This document shows positions 34,801 through 46,937 of a DNA stretch of 64,000 nt, piece after piece. The stretch spans positions 6,448,001-6,512,000 of the forward strand of contig JAYKYS010000005.1 of assembly GCA_036924285.1 (NCBI GenBank), written 5' to 3'. Position 1 is the first letter of the stretch. Each line of letters opens with the position of its first letter. The notes beneath the pieces were generated by a model. The model ran no database searches. It was not told the DNA's origin and was given only the letters and a program-made list of their open reading frames with translations. The position numbers were made by a program, and so were the translations under genes. The DNA is from Asterella californica (lineage: Eukaryota; Streptophyta; Marchantiopsida; Marchantiales; Aytoniaceae).

Positions 34801-37800
34801 TGAAAAGTATTGTCTATAAATATTATAATTGTATCAATATATATGTTACAAAATTTCAATATATTGATACATTCATATGATTTTACAGTTTTGTGAAAAG
34901 TTATAATATGATAAATTTCAATGTTTTTTACTAAGTATAATAATATTTTGAGGATAAATCTTATGGAGTCGGTGCTTTACTTAGTATTAGTAGGCGCATT
35001 AATAATTTGTGGAGGATAATTAGCACACGATTATTCTAGTTTTCTTAGACACGTAACATATTTTAGAACTTGTGGCAGGGCATGTATTCCAAAGCAAACT
35101 TTGTATGATTTGCCAATGGATCTACATCTTTAGACTTTATACAAACAAATGGAATTTCGATTTTGTAATTGATTGTTTCTGGGTTATATGTGCGAGTTCT
35201 GATTTGATTCACGCTGTCCCAAATGATAAATTAACGTAGGTCACGCATTTCATGTACTAACTTCACGACTAAGATTGTCATACTTGTGAGTTTTCTTTGA
35301 AGAATAATCTCAGAAGCGACACATTTCACAATCAATTTTTGTTTGAACTGAATCTTATCGCGAGTTCAAGTTCAGTTCGCTGTGAGTTTTCTTTCTATCG
35401 ACCTTGTCTTGTATTGGACCTAAGAGTGCATAATGTCTCGTCTTATTTGAATGTCAGATTTGCCTCATCTAAGCAGAAGTCTAGAAGTAGATTGCATGAA
35501 AGACATGCCTTTTAATTTTCATTTGTGATGCCGGTGCGGTTACCTGAAGGAACACAAGTTTTAGGTCTTGACGAACAAATGCTATAGGACGTAATTCGTC
35601 AGCCGCGACTATCATTTATTGTATCAGAAGGAAGCATGTTCGTCCTTGAGCTGAGACACGTAGTATGATTTCTGTCCGAGACGATTTATCAGAGTATGAA
35701 TCACAACTTCCACTTCTCGAATCCAAATTTTCATACACTTTTCCAAGGATTAAGTCGCATATGACTTTCCGTCATGAACCGTGTGGGTTCAAGGCACGAA
35801 TATGTTCATCTTCAACGAGCGTGTCGTATTAGCACACTAAGATAGCGCATAGCAGTAGCCCACAGACTATGATTATTTTGCAAGACTGCATGCGCCTCCT
35901 TCATACGTCAGCTGTAATTTGACATCCTCTTGCAATTTATTCTCAAGCTCGGATTCGCACACATGCATGTAATATTGATTGGATGCATGTCTAATGTGTA
36001 ATAGTTTGAGACTGGTGGAAAACTTCAGTTTATTTAAAAGCTTAAGACGTGAAAGCGAGCCCATTTATTGTGTATGTGCTCTCGAGATGAGAACTTGGAG
36101 ATCTTGTGCTCATTGAGTTTCTCTTCGCGTTTCTCTTCTCAATTTTTTGATTTATTTTACCTTCTAGTTCGAGATTAGAGCATAATCTACAGTAAGAATC
36201 ATTGTCATGTGAAAACATTATAATGTAAATCCAAGATTTTTACGAACTACGCATGCATGCATAACATGCAAATGAGCATAATGTTTAAACACAACATTGC
36301 AATATATTATGACATGTTACATTTGTTTTGGAGACCGTAAACTCGTTGGAACAAGCTAAGCTGACTTTACCACCCTACATCTCAACACTCTTAAATCATA
36401 ATATACCTCAGTCGAGTAAGGAGCATAATCTACTGAGCTCTGTAACTACAGATTCGAATGCAGACAAAACATTATTCAAATTCGATATGATTTCAGACAT
36501 TTATTCTCGTAGTCCCTTTGTCTTGCTTTTCACCTCAACTATCTGATCTCTAACAAATACGGAACTCATCTAAAGCATCCTAGCAGTGTTGGGCATGATG
36601 ACTTATTTCCACTTATGAGATCATCTCTAGTCAATCCATGACCCATACGATCGATGAATTCAAAACTTGAGATTGTTCATCTTGGTCTACGCACTGCAAA
36701 CATAATGCGCTCACGACCTTTTTTGTTCAACAACCATATTTGTCATTCCCAAAAGTCTCAAAAAATTGCAGTCTGAATGAGTTCTTTTTGTTCAATGTCA
36801 GAAAGTCCACAAAACTCCGAGGCATAAATGTCCATAAGCAAGTCTCACGTATGTCACATTGTGATATGTTTGAGAAGTTAAAAGCTTATAATTTTAAAAA
36901 TATTTTTGTAACGACTTTGTCAAAATTAATTAAAAAGAGAAATTTTTCTCTCACATATCTTTAACCACCAAATTCTAGTTTCACCCTCGAACTTTAGATG
37001 TACTACACATTATATCATGAATACAATAAATTACTTTACAATACATTCAAGAGGTTCATAAACTCAAATGAACTCATGTTTGCTTTCCACATTATTGTTT
37101 TTATTCTCGCAGGGAGCCATTTGAAATCGTACATGCTTTACGGTCCTTCACTATCTGATTACGAAGTTGCTGATAGCAAGTGATAGTATTTGAATCATCC
37201 ATCACTACAGATCTCTCACTTTAATTGCTTCATTATGTGAAAAGGAAAAAGAACTAAAACTAGAGGAATTGTGTATTCCTTGAAGAAGTATTATAATACA
37301 TGTAAATGAGAGTCTTTTCCCACCCATACACATAGAATAGTATAGGAGATAATCCAAAACAAACTTACAGAACTGAGTGGAGCAATCCAAGTCTCAATGC
37401 TCGTAGCACTCAACTATGCGTATTCACTTGAGTCTAGTTCGGTTATTATATTTGGATCTCATTGTATTTATACATGATTTATTTTTCATTCTCAACTAAT
37501 CATATGTTGCTATGGACGGCTGTAGTGAAAAATAATTAAAAAGAGACCTCTATAAGTCAATACTAGATTTTTTTTCTAGATCTTATTTTCATAAAAGAAT
37601 AATCCGGACAACCTGCTTTGTGAACTGTATCCCATAGAGTTATTTTTTTTCTAAAGATAAGATTGAAGATTTGGGCTAGAACGGACGCATCTCCATACCT
37701 AAGCTATTGCCACTGCAGTAGTCATGTTGTATAAAAGATGCTTGTTACGTAATATGTTTATAATAGAAAAAGTATTATATCTATAACTCCTTGGTTGTGT

Positions 37801-38900
37801 TGTGACATGGTCCAAGATAATTATCTTATATTTACATGCATAATAACTGAAAGATTTTTACATCATTTATATATATTATTAGAAAAATAGTAGGTTTTTT
37901 TTCTAATTGTAAGGTTGAATCTTTTCACAACCAGTTACAAGCTCAGATTTATGTCTCATTTTATACGCTTGTCTTTTTCCCTCGTTTCAGTGCATATTTT
38001 GGAAGCTAACAGTGATTCAAAACATGACATGCTTTCGTTGATGAAACGCACATGTTAAGGATAAAGAAATCCATGGGCAAATGGAAAATATGAGGGAAAA
38101 GAGTGAAAAGAGAAAAGTGGAAAATAATTAACACGGTAATAATGGCTGGAATTAAGAGAGAAGAAATACATAAAATCCACTGCACCTGTATGCAGGGAAT
38201 TTAATTTGTGACCAGTTTTTCTTCGTGAAAAGTTGTAGTCACAAATTAAAATAACTCAAAAAACAATTGTACTGGTTAACAGAGCAGTCCTGTGCACATG
38301 AGGTGGATCGTCTCACAGCGTGTGCTATGGGCTTAAATCCTTTCCACGCCGCGTGTCTGCATGCTCTTTTATGCTCGTCTGAACTCAGTGCGCAGTCCAC
38401 CTTCTTGGGATAGACATGTATCTGGCCAAAATATTTTTGTTTACTCATTCCAGACTTACATATTGTTAGTATATAATTTTCTTTGAGACAGAAATCCGCG
38501 TTTTTTTTCTCGTTAGCTTCAGATTCTAGATTATGTAGATTTAGCTAAATTTTGTAGATTTTTTCTCGTTAGCTACCCAGATGCTCCCAGATTCTATCTT
38601 GAACACATTATTTTCCTAAGTGACTCAAAACCTTTTACCAAAGTATCCTTTCACAAAAAGATTTTAGATTTACATATAAATTTTACATTTTCCCTTTTGC
38701 GCTTCTCGGCTCCTGAGGTCGCTTTGGATGGATATGAATCACGTTTTCGAATTTGCGTTCACACTCGCTCCGTCACTAGAGCAGCATTCCATAATACGTA
38801 TTACACTGGAGTGGAGTCCAGTCGAGTCGACTCGAGGGAACAGAGGCGAAAGTGGAACGAGAACGGGAAACGGAACGGGGCCGCAACAACGGACGGAGGG
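34801..38900. other. AT-rich intergenic region, no gene seen
   Basis: About 4 kb of AT-rich DNA with no convincing coding region, RNA gene or recognisable element. It contains one perfect small inverted repeat near 34.83 kb. Short ORFs (for example 35297-35515 and 36328-36546) have no domain. Confidence 0.4.
34830..34871. repeat. Perfect 13-bp inverted repeat with a 16-nt loop
   Basis: Arms TGTATCAATATAT (34830-34842) and ATATATTGATACA (34859-34871) are exact reverse complements. AT-rich arms of this size could be a decayed miniature element end or a chance hairpin. Confidence 0.8.
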
Positions 38901-39776
38901 GCACGACAAAATTTGTAGCAGCTGGGTAAGTCCTAACTCCAGGGTAGGACCATGAAATTTAGGGTTAAGGTTGCAGTCCGGTCTCAGCGTGGCAGGAAAG
39001 TCCCCCGCTGTGGTGGTGGTGCTCCCTAGCTCGCTCTGCTGTGCTGTGCTGCTGTTGCTGCTCCCTCTGTGCTCTGGTCTCGAGCTCTGTGCACAGGATT
39101 TTCCTCTTTCTGCACCTCGTGCAGTAGGTAGTAGCTTCTGCTTGCTCCCATGGGAGCGAGAGACAGGATCCAGGATGGGGGACGAGGAGCAACATCGCAA
39201 GACAGAGTGATCGTCAGCGAGTTGGAGTTTTCGGAGGAGGTTGAGCGAGAGCACGACGTCTGAACGATGGGATGATGGACGAATTTCGGATGTCTTTCTT
39301 GTAAGTAGTTCCAGAGATTCAAATTTGTTTGATAAGCGTTGAATTTTGTCGATTGGTCCCGGGAAGGTGTGTGGACTTTCTTTGAGCTGTTTGTTTCATC
39401 TGGCACCGTTCATTGGTTGGATTGAAATGCATTTGTCGAGAAATAAGGAAGCAACGATCGGGAGACGGATGTGAAAGAGTCGTCGGGTTGCGGGAGGGTG
39501 GAGTTTCGTTCTTGTGCTTTCGTGCTCGTGTGAGAGAGGGAGAGGGAGAGAGGACGTGACTACAGACGAGAAGAGTAAACGCTACACTGGTGACGGGGGG
39601 AATTCAAGCAAAGATTTTGTGCTGTGGAACCAGGAAGTGCAGATAGAGCTGTGGTTATGGAGAGTGGATTGCTTGCGGGTTGTTCATGGGAAAGGGAGAG
39701 GGGGGTGGGTTTCGATCCATAAGTAAGTAGGAGGCAAGGAAGTGAAGGATCACTGTCGTTTATTATTTCTTGAAGC
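38901..39776 (+). promoter_or_regulatory. Upstream and 5' UTR region of the trihelix gene, possible 5' UTR intron
   Basis: This GC-richer block precedes the ATG at 39777. A donor-like CTTGTAAGTAG lies at about 39299-39309, and an acceptor-like pyrimidine run ending in TTTCTTGAAG comes just before the start codon, so a 5' UTR intron of about 470 bp is plausible. I see no clear TATA box. Open frames on the minus strand here (38739-39406) overlap one another and show no domain. Confidence 0.35.
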
Positions 39777-42700
39777 ATGGAGGCTGGTGGAGAAGTTGTT
39801 GGGGATCTAGGCGTAGATGGTGAACCAGTAGCCGTTCCAATTGAGCAAGTCGATGAGTCGGCTGAGAGGCAGAATCGTAACCCCCGGTGGTCACAGCACG
39901 AAACTTTGGTACTAATTGCTGCCAAGAAGCGGCAAGGCGAAGAGCTTTCGGCTGCGATACCGCGCCCAAGAAATCTAACTGCGGATGAAAGGTGGGAGTC
40001 GGTTGCGGCCTATTGCAAGGCCAATGGTTGCGAAAGAAATGCGTATCAGTGCAGAAAACGATGGTTTGCACTGTATGGAGACTATAAGAAGGTGAAGGAG
40101 TGGCAGAGGTCCAGTGCCGAGACCTATTGGGGCATGAAGCACGAGAGACGGCGGGAAAATAGGCTTCCAGGGACTTTCGATCGAGTGGTGTTTTCCAGTA
40201 TGGATTCTTGGCTGAAAAAAAGTTCCGATGCCCAGTTTGACACTCCTACCCGCCCAGACGAGGGGATTTCGTCGGAGATTGAACAAGATGTCGAGGGGCA
40301 GGAGCTCCCCGACATTGCTCGAGCAGACGGGAACTCCATAGTTCCTCGATCAGGTAGGCAATTCTCTGTCTTGTTCTGCTTATCACATTAACTGCGTTTT
40401 AAATGAACGAGATGACATTCATCCTATTTGTGGCTAGGCGCTGGATGCCGGGTGCGAAAGTGAACCCATTAGAATATCGTGTTCCTTCAGTACTCTTTAA
40501 CTGCTATTATTTTCGCGTTATCTCCAGCTACATGTCAGCTGCTAAATCTGCCGCTTATAGTTGATGAACACCTACAATAACTCCAGAATGGACCACCGTA
40601 TATGCTGTTTGTACAGAGGTTGAGTCAAGCTGGATCTGAACGTTTACTACGCTGTCCCTTTGACTCCGTAGTTGCTGTATTCGTATATTTCCGAACTGTT
40701 GTTCGAATTTCGGTGTGTCCGTAGTCGGAGTGAATTAGTTATGAACGCAAGGTTCTCGGTACAATGGCCTCTGAAGGAGTTTGTAATATGTGAGGGTTAC
40801 TCAAAGTCTCAACAGGATGTACACAGGTTCATACCGTATGCAGCGTCACACTTTACATGTTAATTCGCATTTCAAATGTTCTGTTGTCTTCCGCCGTGAA
40901 GAATATGGCGAGAAGTTTGCAGAACTTTTAGCCTGAACAAGCTACAACAGCCTCAAAGAGGTCGCCTGTGAAGTTTTTAGATGTAAGCCCTCAGCTCTTC
41001 GCAGCAACCTCGTAATAGTTAATCGGGATACATTTGCTGTTAGAGTTACACCTCTGCTTTCCATGAGTTTCTTTACTCATATTTTGAGCACAGTATGTTT
41101 GAAATGATGCAGAGCAAACAGGTGACCTAGGAGATAAGCGATACCGCAACCCTCGTTGGTCCCTACACGAGTCCCTCATTCTTTTGGCTGCCAAAAAAAA
41201 GCAAGAAGATGATTCTGGAATGGCTCCCAAAGCCAGAGCACGTACTGTTAGTGCTGATGAGCGTTGGGAGTCTATTTCTGCCTACTGCAGAACTAACGGA
41301 TGCGAGAGAAATGCTTATCAATGCCGCAAGCGCTGGAGTGCATTGTTAGGTGATTTCAAGCGAATACGAGAGTGGCAGAAGTTGAGTACTGAGTCCTATT
41401 GGCTCATGAAGAACGAGAAACGGAAGGAGAACAAGCTTCCGGCAATCTTTGATCACGAGGTGTTTGTGAACATGGACGCGTGGGTTGGGAAACGGACCGG
41501 GAAAAAGTCAGGCGGAGCACCAGAATTTTTAGAATGTGATCGGCCTGCCAATGGAGGGCTTTTCTCTGACGTGGAGCATGACCGGGAGGGCCATCATCTA
41601 GAACCAGTTCCGCTTATCGGTGGCTGTCAAAGAAACACAACTTTAGCTCCTGAACTGGGTATCTATCTACACCCTCTCTCCCGAAATCTGAATTGGAAAA
41701 GCAAGAGTATGACTAGATCTTCGGATTGGGAAATTTCTGACTCCTGGGTTCGTGAGCATCTGAAACAGAATCAGTAGGAATAGTACTGTGGATGATTGTT
41801 CATCTTCATGGTGCTCCCCAGGAACTGGGACTTATAGCTTTGCATGAAGTTTGTCGCTACAGGATTCTAATGGCAAGTAGAAACTTGAGGCAGTATCTGT
41901 CTCGAAGCATCCAGACATTTAGATTCAGTTGGTGGACCTCAGACCTAGACGAAGCCTTTCCAAATTCTCGCCGGCGGTTGGGTCATCACCTTCGAGACTA
42001 GCTTTCATTCTCTCGATTGTTCTGCTCGCGATGGGCGCCGCAGAGAGAATATTCACTGATGCAAAGTTGGTTGTAATCAGGTCAGAGGAACCCCCCCTGT
42101 ACGACAAAGAACATGGGTCATTTTGATGCAAATTAATAATCAGTGGTTACTTTGATATAAATTTGGCTTAACTTACGGACGCTGGGTCTTGACGGCAGAG
42201 GATTGATATTTCCACAGACCCTTTATTCCTTACGTGGGTTTTAGGTTCTGTTCTCTGGCTGCTCTATGGCCTGCCATGGCATTTTCGCCTGGATATGTGA
42301 GAAGTCTATGCGCACTCTTTCCACAGTTCAGTTGCCTGCATATGTATAGATCATTCTGGCGAGCATAACGTTGGTCAATGTGTCTTAACTTCGCCAAGCT
42401 AGTAAACCTGCATTTCTCACTTAACCGAGAACAACTCATAGTCTTTCTAGTTACCTACCTTACTTTACGCACATTATTCTGTATCTTGCCGCGAGTGGTC
42501 TGTATTATCTATATGGACTTCGTTCGACTTTCCGTGGTTTTGATGTTTTCCCCTAGGTCCCGAGCCCACATCCTTCTGCTGATCTCATCACGGACGGTTT
42601 TACTGTGAATTCTGTTGTGTGTACTTCATGTTGTGTAAGCCTACACGTATTTCTGATTTTCGGCTTATACATGCGCGTGTCACGGACACTGAATCTGCAC

Positions 42701-45700
42701 ACAGGATGCTGTTCAACACCGCTTTTAAGTATCAGGAGTGTTGTCTATTCTCTCATCATCGTTTGTTACTTCTTTTCTTCTTTTCTCTCCCAGGTGCTCG
42801 CTTCCCGTGCGTTTACTATACTGTGTTTTGATGAGGAAATGTCCTTTCCCGCCTCCTGTATATCTGTAATGCTGCCTGAATCTTGAAGTAGCGCGTGATT
42901 ATACAAGTTTCAAGCGGCATCAAAGACTATACAGGAGGCGGAGAAGGAACAAAACATAGTGTAGCTCTTCTATGATTACCGGTGGTTTACCACTTCTAGT
43001 AAGCGAGCTTTAACCAGTTAATGAACTGAATTTATCGAGCTCCAGCGTTTGGGTTGTTAGGATTGCATATAAACACGTAGTGGAAGGCGATCTTCAGATA
43101 AGAATCAGTGGCAGTAGTTAAAGGTGGTTCTTTGGTTAAGGACGTTTAAGTCAGTGTCCAACTCTTTTTGGGTCAAGGTAGATTTTGCACCACGCTTGGT
43201 GTGAGAAGGCGGCTGTGAAAGGTGATTCGATTCCGTCTGCATCTTTCAAGTTAAGTTCCACATATAGTTGGAGTCTCAAGTACGGCTTCCAGGGCCTTTT
43301 CACAGATGGGCAGACAGGTTATATTGGAAAGTGATAATCCTCACAAGGAAGGGCTTTCTGCTATTTGCAGACGGTGAAAGTCGGTTGAATAGTCTGCGTT
43401 TCGAGATGACTGCTCTGATAGTTTTGCCCGTAGACAGATTTCTTTAAGTTGGTTTCGAAGTTTTACATAAATACGGTAGGGAAAGGTCATACAAAGTATA
43501 TGATATATTTTGCTAGTCACCTTCTCCAGTTGCACCGAAAGCCGCGTTGGGACATTTGGTTGGAGTGTAGTTTTTGTTGAGTTTTTGTCGAACCCTGGAA
43601 CGAATGAAGAATTCAGAATCTGAACAGAGCATGTTATATTGGACTTCGACTTGTATCGGCGGGACTTAAATCCCCAGTTCCATATGAGAGCTCCGGACCA
43701 CCAGAACCTCTCATCTCCTGAGTTTACGGTCACGGAGCTCAGGAAAACAACCATTAACTTAAAATTGCTTTTGATCACAGTGTTCTCATTCTGTCATGGA
43801 ATCAGAAGAATGAAGATTCAGTTGAAGCTACTGACAAGCTTTACACTTTGTGATTTGTTTCATTTGAATAGAGTTAGAAGTGTCTATATAGCTAAAAGTT
43901 GCGTAGATTATTGGAGAAAATGAGAATCTTTCCGTGACCTAAACTACAAAGGGAGAAAAAGGGAACTTCGAACTGGAACTGGCGGTTTAACTCATCAGGT
44001 GGGCTGCTTTTAGCCTTAATTCTCGGTGCGCAATTCACTTGTTGGCCTGTATGTAATCATTTTCTTTTGGAATTTTCGAGAGATACCGTGATGCTGATTT
44101 TTGGTGCTGAAGCATATGTGAAGGTGGAGTTCACATGTGCACGACACAAGCAAATCATACTGTTGCGGTCAAGGCTGTACGAATCGTAGGATACCATTCT
44201 TTCAACCTTGAGTATTAAGAAGTTTTTGGTGGCAGGTTGAGGCACATGTCATCTCTTGTGTTGCAGGGGTGTATGCCATGCATGGATGATCAGCTGGCTC
44301 CTGGGACGTGGACCTATGCTTGTAGCTTGCTCTGTGTTTCCATTATTAGTCTTATAACTAAGATGCACAACCCGTTCTCTTTTCCTAATTATTGTTCAGG
44401 TTGTACACTCAGTCTTAATTATCGCTATAACTCGTCTAAACTTTTTTGCCCACCCTGTTAAGCTCCACGTGTCACTCTTCTTCCACTGCAGATATACATC
44501 TTGTTCAAGCTCAGCATTGTATAGATCCTCAATATCTCCAGGGGTCTTTGCCGGTTACGTTATAGTGTTATGTCAGGTGGCTCACCAACAGGCTATGCAT
44601 GATGTCATTCGCTCGATGTATGCTTCCGCATCTGCTTTCAGCGGACCTTCTCGATTTACTCGTTGTTCGAAGCTTGAGACCGGGAGGGTGTGGGTAGGAA
44701 CTTGAACACGACAAGTTCGGAAATAGAAAGTATGTCCCCGTGTTCTCCCAACTAATCCTATGTGTTGGTTGTGTCATCAACACGGGAAGTTACTGTTTGA
44801 CAATCTTTTTACACTGGAAAGTGATCTCCAATTCCCATTTGGCGGTATCCAGCATATCAGCTGTGGAAGAGTCACTAGCTCTTTTGACAGTAAGAAGTAG
44901 TCCTTCTAGTCTGGAAAGTCTCAACCGAGAAGTAAGGTTTAGACGTCTGATAGAATCCGATTCTAAATAAAAAAAGAACTCTATTTATTAATAAAGTTCT
45001 CTTTTTGTTTAGAATTGAATGTAACCCGTGTTTAGACGTCTTATAGAATCCGATGTGTATCTCGTGGCAACTACCTAGTTCCTCGTGAAATATGATGCAT
45101 AGAATTTTGGAGAAAGTAACTGGCTCCTTATGAAAATAATATGCGTAGATCTTCGAAGCTAGACTTGTAATGTTGATTATCATGATGTGAACGCTGGCCA
45201 CTTTATCTGTCAGTCTTTCTGTTTATTTCTGTTTTGTTCATACTTGCCATTAGGCTTGGCTAGGTGGAACAAGCGCCGGTACGAGAGGACTTTATGTTGC
45301 TTACATGGGTCCAGTAGTGTCTGTAGGAGCTTTGAAGTGTAGTAGAAAGGTTTCCTTCAAGTTGTTCATTCTGAACTGCCACATCGGAGTCCACTTCCAT
45401 GCGACATCATAAGTAACTGCTACCTCTGGCTGCATGATCAGTATTCTGCTCCACTTTTAGTCAGTGCGAGGACTACATACATGCGTGATACAGGCCTGAA
45501 TGCGTCATCTTGACAAACTGAGTGTAGTGGGTGTGTTTTTTGTTTTGTGTACCTTCCATTAAGCAAGTCTCAGGCAGAGGTAGCAGCGTTGTTACCATCC
45601 TCTATCAGGAGCAATATTTCTTGGATTGTGTTTGACGATTGTTTCGAGGGACGATGCCGCTGGAGACATCGCAACAGACTTACGGAGTCTAGAGAAGGAG

Positions 45701-46937
45701 GGAGAGTCTGACAGTAGTTCTGTAGTTCTCCACTCTTGTAGTTAGGGGTATGTACTGGTGGGGAAAGAAGGGCACCAAGAATCCCATGGGATGTTAAGTT
45801 GTTAGCTTCTGCGCATTGCATAGAGTTTGTCGAGGCACCTTATGCGGGTTCTATGATGATCCAGTTATCCGTTTGGCAATATCTGGCTTCATGGATACAT
45901 TTGAAGCCTTTAAAAGTTGAAACTCACGTTTCTCATGTGTTTTATTTCGCGTCTTCGACCAATTTGTAGAGCAAGCGGAGTTACCTTCGCTTCGAGACCT
46001 CAGACGGAGAGATCTTCACTTGGAGTTTTTGACCATTCAGTTAGAAACTTTTTTTTTGGGTGATGCTCCTCGGATCTCATCATGTTAGTCTCTTTTGGTT
46101 GTGTTCTCGACTGTCACTGCTTAGAAAAAAGTGAGAAAGGGAGTAGAGCACGTGGAAGGTTCAGTGCGCAGGAAGTGCAGGCTTGATCGACTAGGAGACT
46201 CAATGGTACTGACTGGATAGTTGTTCCACCCGATAATTACCAGGTTTTGGGCCGATGTGTTGTGCAGGTATCCACTGCACATACAAGGAAGTACTGCAAT
46301 TAAACTCAAGTGATACTTGCCGATAAAGTTACCTCAATCTTAGCTGTGTTGATCTGCTATATGATGCCAATCAATATGCTAATATATTGATTTTCTCCGC
46401 ATTCAGCACTCCCGTTTTACATTTGATGTATGTGGGTAGTTCTTCCACTGCGCCGCTATCCACATAGGTTGACATATGCGAAAGTATGGCGTGATTCTTC
46501 TGAGGTGCTTGTGTAATGGAAATGATTTTGCTGGCCGACTAGGAGTTGATTTCGTGTTGAATTGAGAAGGATGGACATCTCTTGAAAGTTTGGCAGCTTG
46601 TGGATTGTCAGGCCCATCCTTACGGGAGGAAATGCCAAGTGATTCAACTGCCCGGAAGAAGAGGAAGCGAGGTATGAATGGAGATGTCAGCGACTTTAAA
46701 GGTCAGCAGTTGGCAGCTGTTTTCAAGAGCAGTGTCAAGGCGATGCAAGCAGCTTTGGCTGAAAACACGCAGATGCAAATTCAAGCCCACCACACCAACA
46801 TCCAAGCCCAGATTGAGGCTCATAATCTCAATAGTCAGCTGGACCGAACTCAGAGGAAGGAGCAAGGAGAGAACTTGGTGGGGGTGCTGGGGAAGTTGGC
46901 AGAGGCTCTCGGGAAGATTGCGGAGAAACTGGTGTGA
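39777..46937 (+). CDS. Trihelix transcription factor with two tandem trihelix domains (ASR3-like), 3 exons
   Basis: Exons 39777-40353, 41113-41658 and 46612-46937 have GT-AG borders and phase 1 at both introns; together they make 482 residues. Exon 1 carries a trihelix DNA-binding domain (about residues 34-140: NPRWSQHETL, RWESVAAYC, QCRKRW, GDYKKVKEWQ). Exon 2 carries a second, closely similar one (about 204-311: NPRWSLHESL, RWESISAYC, QCRKRW, GDFKRIREWQ). NGCERNAYQCRKRW is identical in both. Exon 3 encodes a basic nuclear-localisation-like run (ARKKRKRG) and a coiled coil ending LGKLAEALGKIAEKL. Domain and tail resemble Arabidopsis ASR3 (At2g33550), a nuclear repressor with one trihelix, from memory. 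Likely a DNA-binding regulator acting as an oligomer; targets unknown. The TTG at 46590 is inside the intron, not a start. Confidence 0.92.
41659..46611 (+). other. 4.95-kb second intron of the trihelix gene
   Basis: The donor is CTGG|GTATCT and the acceptor GTCAG|GC. The intron separates the DNA-binding exons from the coiled-coil exon. It is many times longer than any other intron in the window. It contains no recognisable gene and no long transposon ORF; it does contain a hairpin between direct repeats near 45 kb. Stopping early inside it would give a protein without the coiled coil. Confidence 0.75.
44937..45054. repeat. Hairpin flanked by 25-bp direct repeats, inside the trihelix intron
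   Basis: Direct repeats GTTTAGACGTCTGATAGAAT plus five bases (44937-44961) and its one-mismatch copy (45030-45054) flank an imperfect inverted repeat at 44960-45015, whose arms read ATTCTAAATAAAAA and TTTTTGTTTAGAAT. The layout is like a miniature inverted-repeat insert, but the flanking repeats are longer than usual target-site duplications. Confidence 0.7.

Noticed and set aside
38739..39406. Overlapping minus-strand open frames before the trihelix gene
   Set aside because: Three overlapping frames in GC-rich upstream sequence, no domain, and antisense to the likely leader.
46590..46611. Start of a separate gene at the coiled-coil exon
   Set aside because: The frame opens with TTG, not ATG. 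A proper acceptor at 46610-46611 joins it in phase to exon 2, and the family has this C-terminus on the same protein.
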